Assembly: GCF_902459465.1 (NCBI RefSeq)
Contig: NC_047065.1
Span: 1,918,309-1,982,308 of the forward strand
Reading direction: 5' to 3'
From: Asterias rubens
Taxonomy: Eukaryota; Echinodermata; Asteroidea; Forcipulatida; Asteriidae
DNA: 64,000 nt
A program made the translations under genes and the position numbers. How positions within the stretch are numbered: position 1 is the first letter of the stretch; each line of letters starts with the position of its first letter. The notes below the pieces were generated by a model that did no database searches, was not told where the DNA came from, and worked only from the letters and a program-made list of their open reading frames with translations. Below are positions 30,045 to 42,900 of this stretch, piece after piece.

Positions 30045-30355
30045 CTCTTTAGTAAACATGTGATATCATAGGTCACATCGTCTATTCCCCAGGGAATAAC
30101 AGCCTGCCCTTTCACACTTGGATCGCTTTACCCCTGATCTACCCCAACACATGGGTATACCCCGGGGAACAGCCACCCATACTATAGAGTAGGGGGAAGC
30201 GGTAAAACCCTGAGGTAAGTGCAAATGGAACCCCATGGAATAGGGACCCAAGCAGGTACACTGTGAAAGCAAAGTGCACAGGGGTAACCAAAAAAAAAAC
30301 CTCCCAGGGTCTCCCCATGGCTGTATTCCATGGGAAAAGAGATCGGGATGAAGCC
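30045..30355. repeat. Second copy of the 24.1-kb dispersed repeat
   Basis: Shares the GC-rich blocks listed for 24105-24425, with about the same order and spacing. Confidence 0.6.
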
Positions 30356-31044
30356 CACTGAATTTACATGGTATTACATTTTAGAGGTTTACAGATTCTT
30401 TGCCAATATTCAGATTCAATATTGGAAGGATTGGTCATAGACCTTTATCATGCTGTCACCATCTTGGTCATGTTACCTGTTTCCATAACAGTAATGAATG
30501 CTAGCATTAATGCGCAAACATGGCACCAGACTATATTTTCGTCCAGCCTCAGTTTGGTTACAATGAGTTGGAATGGAGTAAAATCAAGATGGCCACACCG
30601 TGATAAAGGTCTATAGCAAGGGCCAAGTCTTTCATTTCAATAAAATGTGACAGTGCACAAAGTGAGAAATCCCTGACAGATCACAGGCCTGAGTAACGTA
30701 CTCTGCAAATATGGAAAATGTCTTGCAATACCTACAACAGTCCTTAAGGAGTGAATTATAAACTAACAAGAGAGTTGAATCAACTCAAGAAACAGCAGTT
30801 AAATAACAGTCATTTTTTCAGTTTTACATTCCTGAATAGTTTTGGTCAATGTTGTGGTTTTCAAGTGAACATGATCTTGAAATACAATGATACAAGATTG
30901 GTTAAAAGATCATTACCTAATTATTTAGTTATCCATTGCTCTTGAATCAACAACATTCTCCTCCAGCAATAGTATAAACTAATCTGAATACATGTCAACC
31001 TTGTGCCCCATTGCCTTTGCACACAAAGAGCCCTAGTTGTGCAT

Positions 31045-31413
31045 TTAAAGGCAGTGGACACTATTGGTAATTGTCAAAGACTAGCCTTCACAGTTGGTGT
31101 ATCTAAACATATGCATAAAATAACAAACCTGTGAAAATTTGAGCTCAATCAGTCATCGAACTTGCGAGATAATAATGAAAGAAAAAAACACCCTTGTCAC
31201 ACAAAGTTGTGTGCGTTTAGATGGTTGATAAATCTGAGGTCTTGAAATCAAATTCGTGGAAAATTACTTCTCTCTCGAAAACTATGGCACTTCAGAGGGT
31301 GTCGTTTCTCACAATGTTTTATACCATCAACCTCTCCCCATTACTCTTCACCAAGAAAGATTTTATTCTAATAATTATTTTGAGTAATTACCAATAGTGT
31401 CCACTGCCTTTAA
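31045..31413 (-). mobile_element. TTAA-flanked MITE (family A), both ends intact
   Basis: Starts TTAAAGGCAGTGGACAC and ends GTGTCCACTGCCTTTAA, a clean inverted pair; internally in reverse orientation to the copy at 2784. It lies just downstream of the E2F stop. Confidence 0.85.
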
Positions 31414-31657
31414 TAAAAGGTTTAAAGACCATTGTGTGCTTGTCTATAGACCAAGAATGTCTTGCATGTATTCAAACATTTTTTGTGAACGATGGTTTAG
31501 TAGGCGCTTTGGTTTAAGCGTGAACAAAGGGCTTTGTGCGGAAAACAGGGCCCAATGTTCAAAAACACGAGAGACTTGCAAAGTCAGTATGACTTTCAGA
31601 ATTTTCAAACAAGTACTGCAAATTTAAGAAATAACTACAAATGGCAGACTTTGGGTA

Positions 31658-31845
31658 CAACCATGGGTAAAATCTCTTTAGGAGTGTTGGCTCAGAAAAG
31701 AGCAGGTCTCAACACTTTGAACAGAATACTCTGGTCATCTTTTTCTTTCTCTTTAAGACATGCATACAAGACGAAACATCAATACCACATCAGCTCTTTT
31801 CAGAGCCAGCACTCCTCCAAAAGAGATTTTACCAATGGTTGTACC
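31658..31845. mobile_element. Fold-back MITE ~190 bp
   Basis: gggtacaaccatgggtaaaa at the left is inverse to ttttaccaatggttgtacc at the right. A half copy is at 63474-63580 (gggtacaaccatgggtaaaa, gaacagtatactctg). Confidence 0.7.
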
Positions 31846-32031
31846 TGCAAGTCTACTATTCAAAGTTCTTATTTTCCACACCATGCAAGGCCATCACTTA
31901 CTTTGAATTTCATGGAATGTAAAAATTAGAATTTTGACAAATCCATATCCAACCAGTTTTGACAACCTCTGAAAACAGTCATGACAGATTCGTAGTTAAA
32001 GATACTAATTTATAAAAAACAATTCTCAACG

Positions 32032-35000
32032 CTATGCCAGCAATGGGATGTCCACATCAAATAAATCACAAACTCCTTCACTGTCGTCCAAGTTGAAGTA
32101 GTAGTCTTGTTCTCCAGGAGGTGGGGAGAGGCTCAGGAAGGGGACATAACCAGCTAAAAATAAAACAAACAAGAACACATGAACGGATTGTGAGACAAGT
32201 TAAAATGTACAGAAATTTGATACATGAAATTGAGGCATAAGGTAACCACAGAGAGACTGTTCGTCCCGAGTAGAGAGAAATTGTGGATAAGGCGCCTCCA
32301 AACCATTCAACCCCATGGTCTGAATATCCAAGAAGGGAATTACTAAAAGCTGTTTGTTTTTTGCCTTCTCCGTGGTCCCACAGAGGAAGTATATTGACTA
32401 ATGAAGTATGTATACCAATAAAGACAAATGAGATGAATATTTTCTTAAAGCGTATGTCTTATTGCTTTTTTAAATAAAAAACAGAATGCATGTTAAACTG
32501 TTCTGGGCCAGTTAACATTTTGAGCAAAAAGCCCTTTGGTCGTGTGATTTTTTTCCACCCAAATTCAAGCCCTGAAGTGGAACACATTCTTAGTCATCTA
32601 AGGTTGTTTGTTGCCGATTTGACTTAGCCAAGACAAAAAGGTTAAATTAATGTCTTACTTTCTGCCGAGATAAGTTCATCTAATAGTTGTGAATCCATCA
32701 ATGTATCTTCACCAGGCTGGAATAACATATCGGTTGGGATGTCCTTCAGGCTATCCGCTGCTTGTTAAAACACAAAGAAATTTTATTAATCAGAAAAAAA
32801 TTATATAGTTTTTGTTGGAAAAAAATAGAAAAAAATTGTCTTGATGGCATGTCTTGTAATAACCCATAGCACCCACAGTAAGTGCCATGGTGCCCTGTGA
32901 TTTTGCTGTGGTGCCCTTTTCAATTACTAATGCACATTTTCCCCATAGAGTGCCACTCACTCACTCGGTCGCCCACAGGCGTGCTCGAGTATAAGCCTTT
33001 TTGAGGTATGGCGGACATGATACGCGCGTGTCACACGCCGCGACTGATGCTACGCTCACCATGTTGGTGGTCATTAGGTTTACGTGTAAATGCCGCGTTG
33101 CCTAAAATGCGCACTTCACTGAATAGCATACGTTCTATTTCTATGGTCAATACGCACAAAATTTACCACAACTTTACAGTGCTGTAGCATTGTGTCCGCC
33201 ATACCTCAAAAAGGCTTATGGCTTTTCTAAGTAATTCGGTCTTGTATAAGGGTGGCCAGTTCGTCTGTTGATTCTACACCGATGTCCTTTTGCAACACGC
33301 CGGTGTAAGACATTTTTTTAATCTTCCTCGACTCCTGTGTTCGTGAGTTGGTTTCAAGAGAATGACTAAGAAGTGCCCCTTATAAGAGGAAAATAACTGT
33401 GCCCCTTAAAGAGCGAAGTTAAAGGCCTGGGATTGTCTACATAACAGCTGTTCATATCAAGAGATTTAGCCATTATATAATCTGTTATACTCTTTTAGAA
33501 ATAGAACTAGCCGTTTCAAACTGCTTACCAATCAAAAGGACATAGTATGAATGCACATTTGTACAAAACAAAGCAAGCAAACTTTAAAAAGTACAGAAGG
33601 TACCATTCATGACCAAAATCCATGAATCAATGTTCACAACAGAATTGTTTTGTTAAGAATAAGGTCAATCAATACGTACGAGGACTGGATCCATTTGCAT
33701 CAACTTCCTTCTTTATCGACACAGGGAATATTTCAGCGGGTTTGACTTCCGGTTCCACCTTAGGCAGCATCTCGACCTCCCTAGGAATTGACTCCGCTGG
33801 AACCAAGCGGCTTCCGACTGGTACCCCAGTACCGCTGAGGATAGCTGGTTGTAGGTCATGAGGAGGCACTGGTACTACTACTGGACTATCGCTGGCTTCA
33901 TCTTTGTTGACGAGTGTCACAAAGATGGGACCCTTGTAGCTTTTGAGGTGAATTTGATATCGTTTTTTATTGGCTGGACCCTGGTTAGGATAAAAAAAAG
34001 GTATGGATCATTGTATAACATTGATCAGTGGAATGTTAAAAATGTAAACATTGAAGTGGTTGATCCTTATTGACCCAATTCACCTGACGTCATCATCAGA
34101 ATAATCTTGGATAATACTGGTGGGCAATGTCACTCTTTGCGCTATTCAGTGAAGTGCGCATTTTAGGCGATATGGCGTTTACACTTAAACCTATTGACCA
34201 CCAAAATCGTGAGCGTGGCACAGTTGCCGCGTGTGACATGCCTACAAGGGGTCAATTAACAAATGCTCATAAAAAAAAACCACTAACAGCCACTTTAGCA
34301 ATGGTCAAAATTAAAACATGGATTGACCTCCAGTTTGGACCTTGGCCCAACTTCATGGCTCTGCTTACCGCCAATGTTCTGCGCCAGCTGTGTAGTAGTA
34401 GTGTGTAATTTGTTGAGTTTTGAGGAGAGAAGTAGAATAATGATACAGAAGTGGCCACCAAACTTGTTTGTTTGGCTAGTTATCAACAAATGAGACAGTA
34501 ACAAAAGCCAAATTTAAAGAGAGCTTTGAGAAAATTGAGATGGGCATTTCAAATTTTTACAAACACTTACATTTTCTGGTACAGGAACTTGTAACTGTGT
34601 CCCTGAAGGGGCTTGAATCGCAAGCAGCGTGTCCCCCGTAAAACATCTACACAGATCCTCATGGGTTACATATGCCAATGTGAAATAAACAGTTAAGGAT
34701 ACTACACTTTCAAAAACTATCAACTACGCAGGGAAAAAATAATTATTCAATCAGGTTGGATATCTACAACATTCCGCCTTGGTCCCCTTTAACTATGTCT
34801 TACCACTTTTAAACCGATATTGGGATATTATAGGGCTAACTTACCACTAGTATTTTTCATTTTAAAGGTAGGGTCATAGATTGTTAAATACTCTGAACAT
34901 CAATGACCATAAATACTTACTTGGTGAGAAGCACAGCTGTTGATAGTATAAACTATTTTGAGAAAGGATTCCCTTTAAAGTTTGGACCCTATGTTTACCT

Positions 35001-37813
35001 AATAACATTTGCATCTGATAAACAAATCAACGATTCCAATGGTTCATGCATGAATCGTTTCCCAGATTTCTGAGGGTTGGTGACAGTGCGCACAAGCCGA
35101 GTCCAGAGATGTAAGCACTTGCGGTCACCTCTGTGAACGTTCTTGTGAAAATACTGGACAGTTGTTTGCTGCCTTGCCCTACCTGACAGCATAGGTTTCC
35201 CTATAGGGGTTTTCATACCAGGCCTAAAATTGGAATTGCTCCATTGTCTTCTCTACAACAACAAAAGTTGGTTTGATGTTTCCTTTGCCGACTATATAAT
35301 TCAGATTTAGATGAAAAGGATATCTGCTGTTTTCTTGGTCGTCTGTGACGTTCCTGATACTCTGTTGTACTCTATTTCTTTGCTCATCTAAATCCGCCTC
35401 AACGTCCTCCATCTCTTTAAGTTCCTCTTTCAACATGTCTAATCTGTCCGACATTTCTGTCGTGTTGCAGCCGGGTCCAGCACCCCTGATGATGATTGGG
35501 TAAAAAAAAAACTTTCATCGACTGTTGTTTCATTGATTTAATAGCGTTGTTTAAAGCTTATCTACCAAATTTAACAGTGCAATCTGAAAGGTCAGTAATG
35601 TGATTGCAAATTGCTCAATAGTTTGACAGGCCTGGCCTGATACCTCACGGAGGCATTTCCTCCATGCCCCCTGGTTATTGCCTTGGTGTCCTTGAAACGC
35701 GCCACTGGAAATTAAAATTTCCTCATAGGGGTGTCCTTTACCAAGGAGAGAATGCCTTTGTGCCCTTGCCCTTTCCAAAACAAAGAGTACAGGCCTGGTT
35801 GTCACCCATGGTTATTTTGTTATAACTTGATGAATATTTCAGATAAAACTAAAAATCCGCTTAAGGGTTGATTAAACCTCCGAGGGCTTTGAAGTTTGCT
35901 TACCTTTCAGTTTTACTTTGAGGTACAAAAACTATCAGTGTATATTTTTTTTTTAAAGCCATTATACACTTTCGGTACAGAAAACATGGTGAAAGACTTC
36001 TCTTGAAATATATATCCATGAAATGCTTTACTTTTTGAGAAAACAATATCAATTCTTGATATCGAGAATTACGGATTTATTTTAAACACATGTCATGACA
36101 CGGCGAAACGTGCGGAAACAAGGGTGGGTTTTCCCGTTATTTTCTCGCTTTTTTTTCCTGTTAGTTGTGATACACGAAGTGTGGGACTTGGACAATACTG
36201 TTTAACGAAAGTGTATAATGGCTTTAACTGGGCATATATATCCAACAATACGCCTCTCTTAATATTCATGCATGACGTCATAATTCTTACCCAAAATGAG
36301 GCTATAGGCGCACGTCCGCTACGACTTGCAGTGGCTGCGCCTAAGGCCTCGCATTGGATTAGAATTGTGACGTACTCATGCATAAGTATTAAGACAAGCG
36401 TATACACCACTGATCATCTTTCACTTTAGTTTAACGTACGTACTCAGTGGCTACTTTCAAACTTTTAGAGACACCAAACAAATACTAAAAGACAATAAAC
36501 AGTAAACAGTTTGTAGACTTACTTCCATTGGATACTATTTTTAGATTTCTTCTCGATTAAGCCAATTCCTTCTAAAACATTTGTTATATCATAAATTCTT
36601 CTTTTCTGTCGTACTGCTAATGTGTCAGCTGCCTGTAAAATAAAAACACAATAATACTTTTGTTAGTATTTGTACATACGTCCATTCAAACAATGTGTCA
36701 AATTGACTGTAATTGAAATGTTTGTAATTATTACTATTAATACTAATGCCATTGCATTGGCATTAGATAATAAATTGAATTGAAATTTGAAATTTTTACT
36801 TTACAATTTTTTATTAGTTCAAATTTATTTGATTAACATCAAGTTATAAGGTAAATATAAATTTTGTGATTTTTTTTAAATAACCTTATCATATAGTTGG
36901 CCCTCGTGTGTAACTCACTCACAAACCCAAATTTATGGATTATTTCTTTAAATCTTGTTCTATTTTTCTAAAGTCTATTCCGACAAAAAACAAAACAAAT
37001 AAATCTCCATTATTTTAAATGAAAATAAGAAGACTCGAAGAGTTTCTTTAAAATGTCTGTAGGCTATCCTAAATTATGATAAAGGGAAATCCTGGTAGGC
37101 AATCCTACCACCACTTTTTTCATTCAATTTCATTTAAAATTAACTAAAAAGTAGGCCTATTTCCTATTTTGTATTTTGTGTAGGTTTAAAAGTTTGATTT
37201 TGTTAATGTAATTTTAAAATATAGTTTTTAAAAATGGTGGAGGGAAGGATAACCACAATAAGGAAAAATTACCCATCTATGGGATTTTGAGTTGGTTGAT
37301 CAATTTCTAGTAAACCATTTAAACGCAGTCACAACTGGATCTTGAATTGAAACACGATCCAACACTACATTCGGAAAAGTTTCTGTATGGCGCCACCACT
37401 TTTTCATTCGAAATAAAATAATATAGTATCTAATTTACCTGATTGATATATCCCTTTTTGTAAAAATGAGTGAAAAAGTGGTGGCGCCATACGGAAAGTT
37501 ATCCCTACATTCAAACAGTTCCACGATTTAGGTGCACACAGAATGACAGATCGAGCTGCAAAAAGAGTTCTAGCCTGCATTCCGATACACACAATCCAGT
37601 TTGTACACAAAACAAAACTTGACAACAAATTAAAAATGACTGGAACTACCCCCAAAGTACGACCAATTCCCCCAAACCCGGCCATCATACCATTTTAAGA
37701 TCAAGGACTCCATCTTTAGCTTCTTGGAGGAGAGCCACAAATTTTGTTGTGAGTAAACCGAGGCTTTTTTCGTGCCTATTCGCCGGCGTTCCTGGACTTA
37801 ACTCGGCCGCCAT
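32032..37813 (-). CDS. E2F4/5: E2F4/5-type transcription factor, 7 coding exons, one AT-AC intron
   Basis: Pocket-protein-binding E2F that pairs with DP to control cell-cycle genes. Exons: 37813-37691, 36632-36523, 35485-35324, 34679-34571, 33980-33680, 32757-32659, 32153-32032; phases agree, about 341 residues (human E2F5 346). N-terminal [20 protein letters not shown] and [20 protein letters not shown] form the winged-helix DNA-binding domain; exon 3 ([20 protein letters not shown]...) is the leucine-zipper/coiled coil; [19 protein letters not shown] starts the marked box; [18 protein letters not shown] near the C-terminus is the RB-family binding motif. The intron 35323-34680 starts ATATCCTTTT and ends AC (U12 type), as expected for E2F genes. 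Exon 32757 has a tandem NAG acceptor. E2F4 and E2F5 are not separable here. Confidence 0.96.
32991..33219. mobile_element. ~229-bp MITE inserted in another repeat
   Basis: Terminal inverted repeats ataagcctttttgaggtatg and catacctcaaaaaggcttat. Flanked on both sides by pieces of a second repeat (gctgtggtgccctttt at 32908 and tgccccttaaagagcgaagt at 33403). A related fragment is at 34127-34250. Confidence 0.8.
34680..35323 (-). other. U12-type AT-AC intron of the E2F gene
   Basis: Donor |ATATCCTTTT at 35323; branch-site TCCTTAAC at 34699-34692; acceptor TTTCAC| at 34680, with the branch adenosine about 12-14 bases from the end. All three match U12 AT-AC consensus. No GT-AG alternative keeps the frame at this conserved boundary: exon 3 ends ...ENS-AG and the next begins A-LAYVTHED. 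Confidence 0.93.
35627..35797 (+). mobile_element. Short element, family C
   Basis: Bounded by caggcctg at the left and tacaggcctg at the right, with the shared internal cctcataggg and ccaaggagagaatgcc. It lies in the E2F intron between 36523 and 35485. Confidence 0.7.
35954..36227. mobile_element. ~274-bp MITE
   Basis: aaagccattatacactttcg at the left is a perfect inverse of cgaaagtgtataatggcttt at the right. It lies in an E2F intron. Confidence 0.8.
37372..37500. repeat. Fold-back repeat in E2F intron 1
   Basis: tatggcgccaccactttttc (about 37386) and gaaaaagtggtggcgccata (about 37471) form a long inverted pair around a 60-70 base centre. A related half (ctaccaccactttttcattc) is at about 37105. 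Confidence 0.75.
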
Positions 37814-39179
37814 GCTTTCGTTGATTGTGGCCGTTAATTTATTTGTTGACTGGTGAACTGTGTTTTGTGTGTATTCTTTTTACGCAAAATGTGGGCACCT
37901 GTTTATTTTCGAAGCGATAAGTTTCACCGATTGAGGGGGCTATAACAACAAAGCATAATCGACTTTTTAGTGACATCCACACGACGCGGCGGCACACACA
38001 ATTAACTCATGGTTTTTATTTAGTAGGTTCAATTAATTTAAAACAAAATGACGGTGATTGGAAGTTTACAGTTCTTGGTGTTATTGTTTCTGTAGACTTG
38101 TTTTTAAACAAGAATTCTTGTTTACAAAAAACATTTTTTTTTTTAAATAGTAGGGGTGACAGTGGCCTTTTAGTTAGTAGGTGCATAGAGTAAGGAAATG
38201 GTAGGTGTTTACGAGTACCAACATTTTTGTGATAAGTGTTCATAAGACAATGTAGAGAACTCTTATTGTCTCAATCCTGGTTATTTTCAGAACCAGCATT
38301 TCTTCAGAAAAACAAATTCAGTCCTCTAATTAAATTACACCTGCCGAGATTCTGCATGCCCTCTATGAAATCAATGAAATCAAGTGGGCTGGAGGAGGAT
38401 GATTCAAAAGAGGGCGCTAACAGAAGAGGTTTGCCGAATCTCCGGCCGGGCGGGGGACAGAATCTCTCCCCTCTGCCACATCTCACACCGGATGTTCAGT
38501 CATCCAAGGGCCTTATTCTTCAAATCCATTTTATCGGCAGTCAGAAATTCAAACGTCTTTAGCCATCTACAATTAAGTGTAAACAAGTAATTGGTCGTCA
38601 ACAACAAATAAATTGATCAAAGTCACGGTCACTTTTGAACTCCTATCACGCTCGCAGTGAGTCACCATCGAAACGATAATGACGTCACTAGGGTTCTACC
38701 ACAGAGGATAACCGGAAAGCTGATATCTCGTTCATCTGGGCCTGTGTTTCAGTAAAGAATCAGATGCAGTGTGAACGTGTGAGATGCATCAAAATGCAAC
38801 TTTCCTGTTTCCCCCGCATTGAAACTTGAATCTCCCCAATTTTTACTTGAAGTAATTCCTAGTTCCTCTTTAGCGGGTATAGGAGGCCTACTTCATTTTC
38901 GTGGAACTACATCTGGGCATAGATAAGATCATCTTATCCTAAGCGGCCCGGTGGTACTAAAGTGAGTGAGTGGCTTAATTATCTGGTTTCATTACCCCAT
39001 TAGAGACCAAGGTTGTCCAGTATTATTAGTTTCATAAAATACGGCCAACTTGACAAGGTTAAAATCAAGGACCCGGGCTAATGTCACGCAAGATATTAAC
39101 CCGCGCAATGGTGCATTGACGCAAGTTGTTTCAGGATCCTGTGAGTTTCTGACCACACGACATTAAATATAGACTGATG

Positions 39180-39559
39180 TTAAAGGCGCTGCACGTTTGG
39201 TACTATTGTCAAAGACCGGTATTCTCACTTGGTGTATCTCAACATTATGCATAAAAAACAAACCTGTGAACATTTTGGGCTCAATATGATTGGTCATCGA
39301 ATTTGCAAGAGAATAATGTAAGAAAAAACATCCTTGTTGCAATACTTTGTGTGTGCTTTCAGGGCGTTATAAAAAACTTCAGCTGAAGTCTTTTATTATT
39401 TGGGTGCGAAGTTACCTCTTTCTAATTTACGTTTCTTCAGAAGGAGCCGTTTCTCACAATGTTTTATGCATACCAACAGCTCTCTGTTGCTCGCTACCGA
39501 GTAAGTTTTTATGCTAACAATTATTTTGAGTAACTACCAATAGTGTCCAGTGCCTTTAA
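39180..39559 (-). mobile_element. TTAA-flanked MITE (family A), diverged
   Basis: TTAAAGGCGCTGCACG at the left and GTGTCCAGTGCCTTTAA at the right; reverse internal orientation. It sits about 225 bp upstream of the TATA box of the EGF/CUB gene. Confidence 0.7.
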
Positions 39560-39783
39560 AGATAGACTTATGTTAATATCATCAGTTTGAAACTTGGCCT
39601 CGGTTGACCTTCATGAATCACCGACCAACGTACGTGTCAGCCAAACACGTAATCCCCCCTCAGGACAAGAAAAAAAAGTTGCCATAACAAACTCATAAAC
39701 GAAGTGCAGCAAAACACAAAACACAAAAACACAGTCATGTCACCCACCGGAAATGTCATATTAAACCCTCGCATAGCAGCAGC

Positions 39784-39791
39784 TATAAAAG
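39784..39791 (+). promoter_or_regulatory. TATA box of the EGF/CUB gene
   Basis: TATAAAAG lies 160 bases upstream of the start codon and at a distance that would place the cap site near 39815. Upstream of a gene with a signal-peptide exon this is a plausible core promoter. Confidence 0.6.
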
Positions 39792-39950
39792 TAGGAAATA
39801 GTTGATTAGGACCACTAAATCGCAGACGTAAAAGGCAATTTCAGAGCCTGTCTATAGTGAAGAAACAAGTGGCGATCATAGCGTTTGAAAGAAACAAAGT
39901 TTGAGCTGAAGCAGTACTCTGATAGATAAATTGAAACCCCGCAACCAGCC

Positions 39951-42900
39951 ATGCAACCCCTCGGTGCCGTGCTGCTGACCGTCCTCCTCGGAGCTCTCGT
40001 CCATGGACAAGGTAAAACAAAAATCTAACAACAGTTTTCAACTTTGTGAGTTTTATTTTAAAATCTAGAATAATTTTGGTTGAATCACAAGAGTACGACA
40101 TTCAAAACAGTTCGTTGAGGCACTGGGTATAGGCCTACGCAAGTAATCAAAAACTCAATGTGCGCTATGTTGATGGTGTTGGACTTAATTTGGTTGCATA
40201 TTATTCTTGTTTTGCTGACTCTTGATTTTTCCTTCTGCGCCGACTCTTTCAAATCAAAACGGATCATTGAAAGTAGACTAAACTAAACTTATTTTAAAAG
40301 CCCTAACAATTACTCATTTTTGTTGCATTGTTATATAGTAGACAAAGCAACCACTTGTTTGATTTCTTTATGTAATCTGTGCAGTCGTAGAATATAGATC
40401 TTTTAACAATAGAGCCTACCAGTCTTATTACTCCATTCAAATAAATAAAATAAAGTAATCTGAACAGTCAAACTGTACTGCTCTCCCAAGTAAAGAAACA
40501 TGTATGTCAAACTGCATCTAAAGTCCTTTTCACAATGACTGCATCTATATCCGAATGGTATATCCACCTGCCGAAACATGATATAGCATGCAGCCTTTGT
40601 TTGTTTACCATCATGTGTCTATGGAGTTCACCTTGGTTATTTGTTGTTTACCCCATTATTAAACTTGAGCAAAGGTAATTGGAGCCGTGCCCTGTTAACG
40701 CTCGTTATGCCGCATGTTTTTGTTTTACCCATATAGGTCATACACGTCCCTTTCAACGTGATCTTATATTGCGCAGTGACCTATATACAATTGTTGTATT
40801 CCTTGTAATGCGCCAGTAGATATACTATACTGGCGCATTACAAGGGAAAAAAAATGCAGAGATCTTACGAGTTACCGCCAATATATTCACTTTATGAGTC
40901 CTTCACTTGCGCAGCGTAACACTCAAAGGAGAGACCATCCTCCCTGCATGGAGAGACGGTTCTGTTTGAGTTTTATGAGGTCCTTTTTGAAACCACTGCT
41001 TTGGTGTTTGGGCTTCTGCTTGGGCTCTGTCCACCTGTTGTACGAAACCCCGTTAAGAAAACACTCACTACTCCAACTAACAGCCGGAGCCTATGCCAAA
41101 AATCTGGGCCCAATTTAATGGCTCTGCTTATCGCCGAATTCTGCGCTTACGATCACGATTCTCCGCTTACGTGCAAGCGCCGAATTTCTGCGCTATAGCC
41201 TTGTAAGCGTAGAATGCCTATAGTAACGCGGGGTACCGGAAGCACATAATTCCCTGCTTCCGTAAGCGCCGATTCTGTGCTTACGGTAAGCAGAGCCATT
41301 AAATTGGGCCCAGGTCCAGGGCATGGTTTCACCAATTAGCCAAATTAACTATGAGCCAATGCGAGCAAAATATGCAAACTTGCCTTTGTCTTGCTAATGC
41401 AGAACAACCACAGCATATCCAAAACTACAATTTATTGGGACTCGTCCAGCGATCTATAGAAAACTATAGGTCGAAAAACCGTTAATCAACAAATCGGTCA
41501 AAAGGATACCGTCAGCAGTCAAAGCGAAAGCCACTGTCATAATGGTTTCAACCAACATGGTGTCACATCCTGGTTCGGTGTCGGATGTCAATCCTTTGTG
41601 GTTCCCCCAATCGTGACAAAGTGTCGCCTGGGTCATAATGTCACGGCCATTTGGAAGTGTGGAAGAAGGGCGGCAATTATTGGGCTGGAAAGAGGTTATA
41701 CATTGTAACTTCAAGAGAATTTCATAGAATGTTGTATTTTTTATCATATTCATTGATTTTGGTTTCACCCTTATACACCGATGTGTGTCAGGACACATCA
41801 GTGCAAGGGTAAAACCCCAACTGATTATTATCCTTTATCCCCAATGCAAATTACATCCTATTCATGCCAAACAATTCCTAGCTGAAGCAGACTCATTGCA
41901 GAATGTTTCTTCATAACAACTTGTAATAAATATATTTTAAAAACAAAATACAAAAATCTTAAAAAACAAAATCTTTTCTTCGCAGATACTTGTATCAGCG
42001 CCCCATGCCAGCAAAGCGGAGTCTGTGTAGTGAAACCCAACGGAGCTCCATTCTGTGAATGTACAGAATCTAATGAAGGAGAATTTTGTGAAATCCCATC
42101 AGGTAGGTACACCATCAACTCATCAAACCCTTCAACTCCAGAAAGGACTTGCAATCACAGGTTGTTGGTTCGAATCCTACCAAGCTAACCCCTGATTTTA
42201 CAATGTCCATATGTATAGAGCAAGTATTGTCATCTATAGTTTTACTGAATCACAGTTGTGTGAGAAAGGTTGACAGTTGCCAGCTTTGTGTTTATTTCCC
42301 CTTGTGGGAGTTTGCCAAGTTCCGTTGACTGGAAGGTCGTCTAAAACAGGGTCCAATTCAATCCAACCCAAATATTGCATTTTAATCGTTCGAAGTGTAT
42401 ACTCTCAGAGATGTTTGTATATCAACAGTACTCCAGCAATTTCTAAAGATTGTGCATTTTTAATCAATGTTTGTTCTAGGCCTATCTGGGGCACACATGA
42501 ATATTCATTCTAAGCCCTTTAAAATTTTAAGAAACTTTTAAAAACTTGTTGAAGTAAAAGACCACAGAAAATTAAATTAATATTTCTTAAAACCTTTTAT
42601 GGTTTGGTTGTTTTACCAATATTTAAACTGTAAACCTGTCTAAAAAAAAAAAAAAAATTCTTAGATACAATTCTAATCTATAGAATTATGGAAACAACAT
42701 AATAATGTAAAATATGTCCTTTATTTGTAAAAATTTCTGTAACTTGGATCATGTTGTCCTTTCTTAGTTGGAGCATGTGGCGACCTTACACGAAACTTCT
42801 ACGGTGCCAAAAAAGGAATCGTCACCTCCCAGGACTTTCCCAGCCCATATCCAAATAGCCAAAACTGCCCCTATTTCATCGGAGCTGCTGACTCCAAGAA

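Larger units (their letters stand above)
28151..32031. other. Intergenic region between AP1G1 and E2F, no gene seen
   Basis: Holds the likely AP1G1 promoter side (28.1-28.4 kb), repeats at 28800-29090 and 30045-30355, a family A MITE at 31045-31413 and a fold-back element at 31658-31845. ORFs here are short and none shows a recognisable domain. Confidence 0.6.
37814..39950. other. Divergent intergenic region between E2F and the EGF/CUB gene
   Basis: About 2.1 kb with both promoters. It includes a TGACGTCA site near 38680 (CRE-like, by sequence only), a family A MITE at 39180-39559 and the TATA box of the plus-strand gene at 39784. No coding region is convincing. Confidence 0.6.
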
